Source: Protula sp. h YS-2021 (taxonomy: Eukaryota > Annelida > Polychaeta > Sabellida > Serpulidae). From it: DNA of 64,000 bases. Below the pieces are notes generated by a model. That model ran no database searches. It saw nothing but the letters and a program-made list of their open reading frames with translations, and had not been told where the DNA came from. How positions within the stretch are numbered: position 1 is the first letter of the stretch; each line of letters opens with the position of its first letter. Shown here piece after piece: positions 40,301 to 47,123 of this stretch. The stretch spans positions 27,740,645 to 27,804,644 of the forward strand of contig OX457028.1 of the NCBI GenBank assembly GCA_949752745.1, written 5' to 3'. The position numbers were made by a program, and so were the translations under genes.

Positions 40301-42963
40301 CCAGTGTGTTTGTTTATTTAGCTTGCGTTAATGAACGTTTCGCATTTTCCACCAGTGCGCACGTTTATTTAACTTGTGTTGATGCGTGGTTCGCATTTTG
40401 GACCAGTGCGCATATTTATTTAACTTGTGTTGGTGCTCGGTACTTATTTTAGATCAGTGCAAATGTGTATTTAACTTGCGCTGAGGAGCGGTTCGGAATT
40501 CGGACCAGTGTACCTGTTTCTTTAGGTTGCGTTCATGCGAGGTTCGCATTTCGGACCAGTGCGTAGGTTCACTTAACTTGCGTTGACAAGCGAATTGCAT
40601 TTCGGACCAGAACGCATGTTTATTTCAGTCCCGTCGATGCCCGACTCTTATGTCTATTCAACTTGCGTCGATTCGTGGTTCTTTCTTCGGACCACTGCGA
40701 ATGTTTATTTAACTTGCGTTGATGCGAGGTTCTCATTTCAGACCACTGCGCATGTCTATTCAACTTTCGCCAATGTGTGGTTCTTTTTTTCGGACAAGTG
40801 CGCATGTTTGTTTAACTTGCGTTGATGTGCGGTGCTTATTTTGGACCGGATCGCATGTTTATTTAACATCCGTCGATGCGCGGTTCGCATTTCCGACCAT
40901 TGCCCATGTTTATTTAACTTGCGTTGATGCGTGGTTTCTTTGGGTTGCGCTGATGCGCGGTTCTTTTTTTCGGACCAGTGTGCATATTTATTTAACTTGC
41001 GTTGATGCGCGGTTCGCATTTCGGACCGGTGCGCATGTTTCTTTAGGTTGCGTTGATGCTCGATCCGCATTTCGGACCACTGCGCATGTCTATTCAATTT
41101 GCTTCGACCCGTAGTTCTTTTTTTGGACCATTGCGCATGTTTATTTAACTTGCGTTGATGCGCGGTGCTTATTTTAGACCAGTTTGCATGTTTATCTTCC
41201 GTCAATGGTTCACATTTCGGACCAATGCGAATGTTTATTTAACTTGCGTCGATGTGCGGTTGTTAAATCTGACTACTGCGCAAGTTTATTTAACTTGCGT
41301 TTATGCGCTGCAGGAGTAGATTCATTTATTTTTTTTTTAAATTCCGAAAAAAATTTAAAAGTTTTCCAATTCACTCAAAAAGCACAAGCCGTATGCATGA
41401 CCCCCTAAAGTCGGCTTGTATCAAAATTAAATGAAATCTGATAAAAACAGTAGGAGGAAATGTATTTTTTGAAGTTTTTTTATTCAAAAATTCACCAAAA
41501 ATTCTGATCCACTCGAAAAGCACAGGCCGTATTCACGACACCTTAAGCATGCCTCAGCCCCAAAATAAATGATGTCTGATCAAAACTGCAGGAGAAGATG
41601 CATTTTGAGGTATTTTCATCAAAAATTCCCTATCGAAATCAAGAATTCCCAAGTCGAGTCAAATAGCACAAGCCGTATGCCTGACCCACCTAAGGGTGCC
41701 TCATACCAAAAATAAATGAAATCGGATTAAAACTGTAGGAGGAAATGCATTTGAAGTTTTTCTTCAAAAATTCCCTAAAAATACAGAAATTATCGGATCG
41801 ACTAAAAAGCGCAAGCCGTATGCTCAACCCCTAAGGGATGCCTCAAACCAAAAAAAAAAAAAAAAAAAGAGAGAGAGAACGATCAAAACTGTAGGGGAAA
41901 ATGCATTTTGAGGTTTTTTTCTTAAAAAGCTCCCTAAAAATACAAAAATTGTCCGATCGACTAAAAAGCACAAGCCGTATGCACGACCTTTTAGGGTCAT
42001 CGGATCTTTGAGAGGTTTCGGATCAAAAATGTAGGACGAAATACATTTTAAATTTTTTTTCTTCAAAAATTCCCCAAAAAATTCAAAAATCACCCGATCG
42101 ACTAGAAAAGCACAAGCCGTATGCACGACACTTTAGGGGTGCCTCATACCAAAAATAAATCACACCCGGTCAAAAATGTAGGAGACACATTTTAAAATTT
42201 TTTCTTTAAAAATTCGCCAAAAATTCAAAAATCACCCGATCGACTAAAAAAGCACAAACCATATGCACGACTCCTTAGGGATGCCTCACACCAAAAATAA
42301 ATGACATCGAATCAAAATTGTAGGAGTAGATGCATTTTGAATTATTTTCTAAATTTTTGCTTAAAAAATTCCCCAAAAATACAAAAATTGCCCGATCGAT
42401 TAAAAAAGCATAAGCCGTATGCACGACACTTTAGGGGTGCCTCATACCAAAAATAAATCACATCCGGTAAAAAATGTAGGAGGAGATACATTTTAAAATT
42501 TTTTCTTTAAAAATTCGCCAAAAATTCAAAAATCACCCGATCGACTAGAAAAGCACAAGCCGTATGCACAACCCCTTAGGGATGCCTCACACTAAAAATA
42601 AAAGACATCGAATCAAAATTGTAGGAGTAGATGCATTTTGAATTATTTTCTAAAATTTTGCTTAAAAAATTCCCCAAAAATACAAAAATTGCCCGATCGA
42701 CTAAAAAAGCACAAGCCGTATGCACGACACTTTAGGGGTGCCTCATACCAAAAATAAATCACATCCGGTAAAAAATGTAGGAGGAGATACATTTTAAATT
42801 TTTTTCTTTAAAAATTCGCCAAAAATTCAAAAATCACCCGATCGACTAGAAAAGCACAAGCCGTATGCATGACCCCTTAGGGATGCCTCACACCAAAAAT
42901 AAATGACATCGAATCAAAATTGTAGGAGGAGATGCATTTTGAACCAAAGTTTACTAAATAAAC

Positions 42964-42998
<35 letters not shown>

Positions 42999-44568
42999 GG
43001 ACACCGCCCGCAAACCGATAGGAATACCCCAGCTTACGTTACACGTAAGCTGGGCTAAAAATATGCAAGAATCCCACGAGACATTGTGCCACCACGTTCT
43101 CTCTATCCATTCAACCTGTCGACGATACACACCATACACATCCCGCCTTTATCTACCTAACCCTGCAAACCCCCTGCCTTTTTGGTTGGAACGGATATAC
43201 GGCTATACGGATATAGCGAAGAAGTAGGTGATACGGAGTTGAAATTAAAGATGCAAAAGTACTATGGGGATGGAGAAACTGAAATTTGTTGAAACTGAAA
43301 TCTACTTGTTAAAACTTAAATTTTTAAAATAGCATGCGGGTTGTTAAAAACATGACTGCTCTTTGGTCCACGAGAAATTTGCCATTTATCCGAAATATCT
43401 CTAGTATTTCTTTCATTTTTATCCGGTTAGTTTGTATTCGAAACGCAGATTTTTGCGTATTTTATCCCGAACGCCCAAAGTGCGATTTGGCTCATATGAC
43501 ACAAAATTTTTCTGTAAATGTACAGAAAATTGAAATATATGTTTATAAATCTAAAAAGGGGCATCTGGAGGAAACCCTCATCAACCAAAACTTGGCGTTA
43601 ATCCTCGGATAAGGGAGAATGAATACAAGAGAACCCAGCCCCTCAACGAACTCGGCACCGGTCCCGTAATGAATCCCATCCTAGACTCAAAGCAGAACCT
43701 TAACAATAACGCTTACCCTAATCCTAAGCTAACCCTAATCCCACCCTTAAAGATCTCTTGCGTAGCCGAGGTTCTCTTGTAAGGTGCAGAGCCGAGTTTG
43801 TTGCGGGGCCGAGTTCTCCTGCTACCGGGAGAATATAAGCCAAATCACACTTTAAGATAAAGATTTATTCCAACTTCAAATACATATATAAAATAAAGTA
43901 TCATATGTACGATAATAAAAGATAAATCAAAAACATAATATATCACTTTTGCCGAAAAGTTTTTGCATTTCAGCTGAATTCAGTTGATATAAGGATATAA
44001 AGAAATGATGGAAAAAAAACTGGCAAAAATTAACAAAAATCCATTTTCCAAGAAACATATTCACATATTGGCTAGTAAAGGGACTGAATAATGTGTAAAA
44101 TATTTTTTAAAAGACCATGTGATGGCTTTATAAATTTGAAAGTGTGCATGTGGATCATGCCATGTTGAAAGAAAATTAGAATTTTGATGTTTTTCCCTTA
44201 TCATTTCTTTATAATTCATTCCAAAATATTTGCAGTCGAAACAACACCTACACCTGAAAGACCCGAGAGTGCGAATTGGCTTATTGCTAGATTTGAAAAA
44301 AAAAAAAAGGAACAACTTTTGTTGCCAAGGGAAATCTCCTGCCGTTAACTGGTTGAACTGCTTTTGTGACGTTGGGGTGTTGAAAAGAACAGGTACTCGT
44401 ATGTTTCAAACCTTGGGTTGATTTTCCCTCCTGGGCCCTCACTCGAGTCCAGTGTTCTGAAATATTCATTATAACAAGTGGATGAAGTGAAACCGAAACG
44501 CTGCCTGTTGTACCAACCGACGCCATGACACTCGATTTTACAGTGTCAACCTCCATTTGCATTGCCAT
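13130..44568 (-). CDS. COPS6: COP9 signalosome subunit 6 gene, seven clear exons
   Basis: Exons on the minus strand in order: 44412-44568, 35874-36005, 35588-35676, 35281-35343, 32167-32214, 16123-16330, 13130-13230. All have AG/GT borders, and the phases (1,1,0,0,0,1,0) chain perfectly. CSN6 is the catalytically inactive MPN-domain subunit of the COP9 signalosome, which removes NEDD8 from cullin-RING ligases; it pairs with CSN5. Recognisable CSN6 signatures are [84 protein letters not shown] and [18 protein letters not shown]. No JAMM metal-binding motif is seen, as expected for this subunit. The seven exons encode about 266 residues; known CSN6 proteins are a little over 300. The gene spans over 31 kb because its introns are full of repeats. 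Confidence 0.94.
13231..13645 (-). repeat. 62/63-bp minisatellite copying the COPS6 exon-7 3' splice site
   Basis: The acceptor junction (CAG|GTCAGGTGCC on the minus strand) is found at 13230 (real) and again at 13292, 13354, 13417, 13480, 13543 and 13606. Each unit carries a T-rich tract, AG, and a copy of the exon start (coding [19 protein letters not shown] peptides). The copy at 13543 has the AG changed (CATGA on the plus strand). The inner copies are almost identical. Confidence 0.92.
13680..13850. repeat. 27-bp minisatellite, left block
   Basis: Diverged copies of the same 27-bp unit (ACTTGCGAGTCACTGAATAC) that forms the larger block at 14825-16110. Confidence 0.75.
14110..14570. mobile_element. 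181-bp tandem-repeat element inside the 27-bp array
   Basis: About two and a half copies of a 181-bp unit (GTTGCACATCTTCA at 14286 and 14467; ATGAGAAGTCGGTCGGA). It resembles the units at 34.4-35.0 kb, which suggests one family of satellite-bearing nonautonomous elements. It separates two blocks of the 27-bp array. An A-rich stretch with repeated AAAAAAGGA follows (14570-14830). Confidence 0.5.
14825..16110. repeat. 27-bp minisatellite, main block (COPS6 intron 6)
   Basis: More than 40 copies of a 27-bp unit (CTTGCGCGTCACTGAATACC plus TACTGTA). Variant units recur in blocks; for example CCGTAACTGCGAGTCACCGA occurs at about 14975, 15187 and 15335. The array runs to within about 20 bp of the COPS6 exon-6 donor. 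27 bp is nine codons, so open frames are artefacts of the period. Confidence 0.92.
16123..16330 (-). CDS. COPS6: COPS6 exon 6
   Basis: A 208-bp exon; acceptor GTAG|GCAACC at 16331, donor GGAAG|GTGCGT at 16122. It encodes [38 protein letters not shown] and [20 protein letters not shown], the most conserved part of CSN6 after the MPN core. It contains one TGACGTCA by chance of coding. Confidence 0.95.
16745..17020. repeat. About 60-bp degenerate tandem repeat
   Basis: Five diverged copies of a GGTGGTC...TTTTACTGTA...TTTTTATCCGGGTCT unit, followed by T16 and C10 homopolymers. COPS6 intron 5. Confidence 0.7.
17020..17800. other. Intron 5 segment; nothing recognised
   Basis: No exon with a recognisable family. 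A G16 tract lies at about 17764-17779. Confidence 0.4.
17810..19345. mobile_element. 311-bp satellite element with eight TGACGTCA sites and (CA)n tail
   Basis: Tandem 311-bp units, each made of two related halves. TGACGTCA occurs at 18066, 18208, 18373, 18518, 18684, 18829, 18995 and 19140 (alternating spacing near 145 and 166). Repeated cores include CGATAGGACTTTCCGTTATC and CGCATTCGTTCGTTCTACTC. It ends in a (CA)n tract at about 19291-19320. Satellite plus microsatellite layout matches pearl/HINE-like nonautonomous elements; that class is my inference. Confidence 0.65.
19311..19498 (+). repeat. Dispersed repeat, copy 1
   Basis: About 185 bp (ATATACAGGTATGTCGGGAA ... AAAATATATAAAAGACAC) repeated in direct orientation at 28205-28391 with few differences. 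It follows the (CA)n tail of the CRE satellite in copy 1. Confidence 0.85.
20100..23860. repeat. About 1-kb tandem repeats rich in ATGCGAAATGTACG
   Basis: Roughly three and a half copies of a unit near 1 kb (for example TTTCATAAATTTACAG blocks at about 21053, 22052 and 23017, 999 and 965 bp apart). Within it the motif CATGCGAAATGTACG and its inverse recur many times on both strands, with runs of A or T. COPS6 intron 5; no coding potential seen. Confidence 0.8.
23870..24010 (-). other. Unassigned Cys-containing open stretch
   Basis: Minus-strand frame with [20 protein letters not shown] and then a short hydrophobic end. It follows the PWWP-gene exons on the same strand and could be a further exon, but I could not fix splice sites or a family. 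Confidence 0.2.
24066..24230. repeat. Imperfect fold-back (inverted repeat, about 75-bp arms)
   Basis: Plus-strand GAAGACCTGGAGGGCCACTA at about 24071 is mirrored by the complement of GCCCTCCAGGTCTTCC at about 24210. The arms also share CTGCTGCTG and GAAATCCTGCT and meet at GCTTAAGC near 24143. Arms look about 85% identical by eye. Confidence 0.8.
24418..26278 (-). CDS. PWWP-domain gene fragment inside COPS6 intron 5
   Basis: Minus-strand exons 26097-26278, 25740-25798, 25031-25240 and 24418-24655; the first three joints agree in phase (2, 1, 1). The encoded region is a PWWP domain: [20 protein letters not shown] (the WWPA core), then [25 protein letters not shown], and a C-terminal helix [17 protein letters not shown] domains bind methylated histone tails and DNA in chromatin. 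An acidic DSDDSSD linker follows. In the fourth exon the frame set by splicing ([17 protein letters not shown]...) reaches TGA near 24448, whereas an overlapping frame stays open to a strong donor GG|GTAAGTG at 24417. Either the gene ends there, or an indel is present. No start exon upstream of 26278 was found, although the first exon begins with ATG. Confidence 0.65.
26005..26078. repeat. 35-bp direct duplication
   Basis: Two exact copies of AGGACGTCCACGACCTGGAA plus AGGAAAGCAATAAA end about 20 bp before the PWWP exon donor at 26096. Confidence 0.85.
26480..27600. other. Intron 5 segment; no gene seen
   Basis: AT-rich, with a G11 run at about 26736. I see no exon or named element. Confidence 0.4.
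27600..28205. repeat. About 264-bp tandem repeat
   Basis: Two full copies and one partial copy of a unit containing AAAAGTAGTGCTCACACAAT and CAGCCTGTCATGAGCGTGGG, with a GA/G-rich segment. The array runs directly into dispersed-repeat copy 2. Confidence 0.85.
28205..28391 (+). repeat. Dispersed repeat, copy 2
   Basis: Direct copy of 19311-19498, here without the (CA)n tail but following ACACAATCACACATATACAG. Confidence 0.85.
28400..31200. repeat. Complex duplicated block (segments repeated at 1.5-1.7 kb)
   Basis: Several 60-150-bp segments recur in direct order: TTTACCAGTGCATTTCGCTT at about 28570 and 30070, CACGTCATTGTCTCCCACTA at about 28871 and 30571, and GATTAAGGTCACCAAGCAGT at about 29246 and 30876. 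They are separated by G-rich runs and a (CT)n tract at 28736-28764. No coding potential is seen. Confidence 0.7.
29470..29620. mobile_element. Short element end with GACGG microsatellite and hairpin
   Basis: AAGTAAGTATTTGTGAAACA, GCCCCAACCGCC, (GACGG)n-like GACAGACGGACGGACA and the hairpin GCCCCAAtccgaagggTTGGGGC. A second copy without the hairpin lies at 34005-34110. Confidence 0.55.
31580..32135. mobile_element. Repeat element end with palindrome, CA-rich tract and hairpin
   Basis: Contains several GCGAAACGGAC-type motifs, a 13-bp-arm palindrome at 31966-31992, an ACACAC tract (32052-32090) and a terminal 11-bp-stem hairpin at 32104-32131 (TATGTCTCCCC / GGGGAGACATA). The same stem ends the element at 33.9 kb. 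Confidence 0.5.
32167..32214 (-). CDS. COPS6: COPS6 exon 5
   Basis: A 48-bp exon; acceptor TTCCAG|TTGCCT, donor AATGAG|GTGAGG. It encodes [16 protein letters not shown], the end of the MPN fold in CSN6. Phases 0/0. Confidence 0.93.
32380..32800. repeat. GGGGCAGGTAG motif cluster
   Basis: Several copies of TGGGGCAGGTA and its inverse TGCCCCACC around 32385-32465 and 32735-32800. They form short inverted repeats on either side of a 270-bp spacer. Unknown element. Confidence 0.45.
33130..33890. mobile_element. Pearl/HINE-like element: about 170-bp repeats, GACGG microsatellite, hairpin
   Basis: Three copies of a unit with AACTTCGCAGTAAACAT and ATGTGGGTTCTTCTTGCCA, a long C run (33650-33671), a GGACAGACGGACGGACGG microsatellite (33811-33844) and a 3' hairpin at 33859-33887 with stem TATATGTCTCCC. 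The order satellite, (ACGG)n, hairpin is that of bivalve pearl elements, thought to be Helitron-related; that assignment is inference. Confidence 0.65.
34005..34335. mobile_element. Element end plus palindromic module and (TA)n
   Basis: 34005-34110 repeats 29470-29580 (without its hairpin). Then comes a module built of ACGGGT/ACCCGT motifs with a perfect 20-bp palindrome GACCCGTTTATAAACGGGTC at 34246-34265, flanked by TTTATCAACCT (34213) and AGGTTGATAAA (34268). A (TA)n tract follows at 34292-34330. Confidence 0.65.
34360..35065. mobile_element. Pearl/HINE-like element: about 170-bp repeats and GACGG tail
   Basis: Four diverged copies of a unit with GTTGCACATCTACAA, TTTTCACTATGCAAGGTTGC and TTTTGACAATTTGTCATTTTG, then GACAGACAGACTGACGGACA at about 35027. 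Related to the element at 14110-14570. Confidence 0.55.
35281..35343 (-). CDS. COPS6: COPS6 exon 4
   Basis: A 63-bp exon; acceptor TTTTCAG|ATCTGC, donor AGTGAG|GTATGA. It encodes [20 protein letters not shown] plus E, matching the CSN6 MPN segment. Phases 0/0. Confidence 0.92.
35588..35676 (-). CDS. COPS6: COPS6 exon 3
   Basis: An 89-bp exon; acceptor GACGCAG|TTAAAC, donor AAACAG|GTTAGT. It encodes [20 protein letters not shown] and QSDIKVHKQ. The GWYTTG stretch is a hallmark of CSN6-type MPN domains. Confidence 0.95.
35874..36005 (-). CDS. COPS6: COPS6 exon 2
   Basis: A 132-bp exon; acceptor TTGCAG|TACTCG, donor GCAGT|GTAAGT. It encodes [20 protein letters not shown] and [15 protein letters not shown], the start of the MPN core. 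Confidence 0.95.
36280..41310. repeat. 51-bp satellite with 662-bp (13-mer) higher-order repeat
   Basis: About 98 tandem copies of a 51-bp unit (GATGCGCGGTTCGCATTTCG, GACCAGTGCGCATGTTTATT, TAACTTGCGTT). From about 36620 to 39960 the copies are organised in a 662-bp block of 13 distinct units (twelve of 51 and one of 50 bp), repeated five times; marker positions are 36867, 37529, 38191, 38853 and 39515. Copies 2-5 are almost identical; copy 1 and the flanks are diverged. COPS6 intron 1. Its 17-codon frames are repeat artefacts. Confidence 0.95.
41330..43060. mobile_element. Pearl/HINE-like element: about 150-bp repeats, (CTAA)n, hairpin
   Basis: About eleven units of 140-157 bp with AAGCACAAGCCGTATGCACG, CTTAGGGGTGCCTCATACCA and TGTAGGAGGAGATACATTTT. 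Then a (CTAA)n tract (42965-42998), GGACACCGCCCGCAAACCGA and a 12-bp-stem hairpin with 3-nt loop at 43028-43054 (CCCAGCTTACGT / ACGTAAGCTGGG) followed by CTAA. It has the same module order as the other elements here, with a different microsatellite. Confidence 0.7.
43060..44411. other. COPS6 intron 1 start; nothing recognised
   Basis: AT-rich. A block at 43620-43820 has CCTAACC-like motifs and two short complementary pairs (TACAAGAGAACC / GGTTCTCTTGTA and AACTCGGC / GCCGAGTT). No exon is seen. Confidence 0.4.
44412..44568 (-). CDS. COPS6: COPS6 exon 1 (start codon)
   Basis: A 157-bp first coding exon. ATG at 44568 begins [20 protein letters not shown], then [20 protein letters not shown], then [10 protein letters not shown]. 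The donor is CCAAG|GTTTGA. The Met at 44568 is chosen as the first in frame and gives the short N-terminal tail usual for CSN6; Met at 44562 is possible. Confidence 0.9.
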
Positions 44569-46400
44569 TTTTCAAAAATTCTGATGTATTCGTTTTATAC
44601 AGAATGAGTGATAATACAATATTTATCAAAATAACACATCGATCACACAGGCAGTCTTTTTTTTTATTGACAGGCATCTTGCAAGTCCACTAACGTCAAT
44701 GACATAAGGAATTAATGTCATTATCATTTGATATTCTAACACTGACTTCTATTTTCCTCCGAAGTTGTGGCGTAAATCTGACAATTATGGTTCACCAACC
44801 AAGCATCAAAGCCACAGATGTTTGCATAGATAGTTCGAACAGAATTTTTCAATTGTGTGTTTTCAGCTGCTTCAGAAATTTCACTTATGTGACTGGAAAA
44901 TGTTTCAGCCTTCTGTATCCCGACTTGTAATGCAAACAGTAAAACTGAAACCATAAAAATTAAAAGGTCCTTGCAGAATGATACTAACAAGCAATAAGAT
45001 GTTGAAAAAGATTCATTAATCCATGTCTTAAGAGAAAAGATGCACAAGAACAGCGTATGTAAAGCCAGCAAACACGAAAGTAGATTAAAGTTATGCAAAA
45101 GTATAAGTTTAAAGTTTGTCTGGTAAGCTAATCTAAAAATGTTTTTAAACAATAAGTTGTTTGAAAATTTTAAAAAAATGTTCTTAGCGTAAGCAGAAAA
45201 CTACAAAATCTCAGAAGATGTTTCAGAAACACGAAATCAAATAGGAAATTAAAATTACCGTAAGCAATATTTATTTGGAATTGATTTGACAGTTGCTCTT
45301 TTTTCACATAGCGTCGATAGTGACCAAGAACAAAAGATTTGAAAGGTAGTTGATGTATGTCAATGAATGACTAAAAGGTAAAACAATATAATATTTTGAA
45401 AGGGCGTTGATGAAAAAACAAATAACAGAGGCTATCAATTCGTTTACAAGTAAATCTTCTATAAACTCTAAAGATTACCAAAGCACACTTTTAAAGAAGT
45501 GTTATCCTCTGCAGAATATATATCCATCAATTCTACCTGCAGATGAAAATGACATAACTTGTGCTTCGACCTATCCCTGCCTCATTTCTCTACTCAACCT
45601 GTCCTGATGCTTAGACACAATGACACAATTTTCTATCCTTTGCTGGCTCACCAACTTATCGTTATCTACAAATACAAGATAATAGATTTCATCTGAGAAT
45701 GTAAGATTCGGTTTTGGTAAGAGTTTCACAAATATTGCATAGAATTTGTTTTAGGTTAATATATTTTAAAGTTCCTTTATTATTCAAAATTCTATTAAAT
45801 GATGAATAAATGAATTTGTCAGCCATTAAACGATATTAGATTCTTAAGAATTTGTATACGTGCATTAAATCGTCCCTGAAAACTTTGTGTTTTCAGCTGA
45901 TAAAATAAAAAAAAGCTGATATATGCTTAGTAAATCTGGTGAAGAAAAATAAAAAATAAGAATTACCGGATGGTTTCTGGAACAGTTCTTGAAATTTGTT
46001 TCAAATGAGGTCCTATATACATTTATAGAAAAATCTCATATTTGAGCTGAAAGCCAATATGGATTTCAGTCCAGTGGAGCAAGATCATTAGTTGTGTAGA
46101 AACGACAGTTTTGCCCCACCTATGACGTCATAATGACGTCAATCACGTGACCAACCCCCAGACGGCGTAATCCTAACCCTAGGCCATACTATGTGTGGAA
46201 CATAGAACGATAGTGAGGACCCCTCTAGGTCATACTATGTGAGGACTCCCCTAGGCGGCGTAACCCTAACTCTAGGCCACACTATCTGTGGAACATAGAA
46301 CCATAGTGAGGACCCCCCTAGGACGTCCTATGTGAGGATCCCCCTAGGCGGCGCAACTCTAAAACATGCTATGTGAGTACCCCCCCCCTCCTCCCCCCCT
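44569..46400. other. Flank of COPS6; no recognised gene
   Basis: An open minus-strand stretch at about 44745-44930 (SVRTIYANICGFDAWLVNHN) has coding-like composition and could be an exon of an unknown upstream gene, but no family or firm splice sites were found. Degenerate repeats with CCCCCCTAGG and CATACTATGTGAGGA occupy 46140-46400. Confidence 0.35.
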
Positions 46401-46445
46401 CCCCCCAGGAGAGCAAAATTCAGCCAAATCAGCAAAAAAAAGTGG

Positions 46446-46452
46446 TATAAAA
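46446..46452 (+). promoter_or_regulatory. TATA box of the Cys-rich gene
   Basis: GGTATAAAAGTGCC, 111 bp upstream of the ATG at 46557. Confidence 0.5.
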
Positions 46453-46556
46453 GTGCCGTTTCGTATCGAGAAAGGGCATTGACATCGTCAGAACTTCAGG
46501 AACACATCGCTCAACACACCTCAGGACACGCCGGCTCCAGCTATTGACATCAACAT

Positions 46557-46957
46557 ATGGAAGACGACACTGTAATGACTGCAATGTCATACGCCTTGGA
46601 GGGAGCGTTAGGCTTTCCATCAGCTCTTGCTGCTTCAACTGACAAGAAAATCACAGTGCTGAGGAACGGTCGTCCAGTAGCACTAACAACGGAGTGTTAC
46701 AAGTGCTGAGGTAACCTCACAACTATCCCCTAGACCGCAACGCACCACGTCGGATTTGCTGTAAGACCTCTGGCGGCCTCCTGTTGCACAAGTTTGCAGC
46801 GACGTTTCCTGGGTGCACCGACTGCTGGTGGTGTGGCGCGACACTCAAAAGCATGACATATTACAACCGCCACCCCTTCAAGTGTGCAGGAAAACAGTTC
46901 ACCATGCAACAGCTCTACAAACACCAATGCCATCGTGGGAACCCGACATCTTGGTGA
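46557..46957 (+). pseudogene. Small Cys/His-rich Polinton gene, frame-broken
   Basis: ATG at 46557 opens a 50-residue frame ending ECYKC and TGA at 46709. A second open stretch, 46736-46957, continues with RRICCKTSGG, GCTDCWWCGATLK and HPFKCAGKQF...HQCH. The Cys and His pairs suggest a zinc-binding protein broken by a stop or frameshift. It is the first gene of the Polinton left block and is preceded by a TATA box. Family unknown. Confidence 0.45.
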
Positions 46958-47062
46958 AGAGCCAACTACAAAAACTTTCGGCCCTTCTTAGGGCCATCCC
47001 CTCTTACGAAACAACGCTTGTTCGTCTATATATGTCTTTGTGTGCCTGTCTGTGTGTATGTG

Positions 47063-47069
47063 TATAAAA
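47063..47069 (+). promoter_or_regulatory. TATA box of the polymerase gene
   Basis: TGTATAAAAGGATG, 61 bp upstream of the ATG at 47124. Confidence 0.5.
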
Positions 47070-47123
47070 GGATGTCTGAGAACACATTCCAGCATTTTAG
47101 TTCTAGCAATCGACGCGACAACA

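Noticed and set aside
36391..41408. Repetitive 80-177-residue ORFs in the 51-bp satellite
   Set aside because: They recur every 662 bp with the satellite and have no independent gene features.
43700..43750. Interstitial telomere repeat (CCCTAA)n
   Set aside because: Only scattered CCTAA/CCCTAA words with no regular array.
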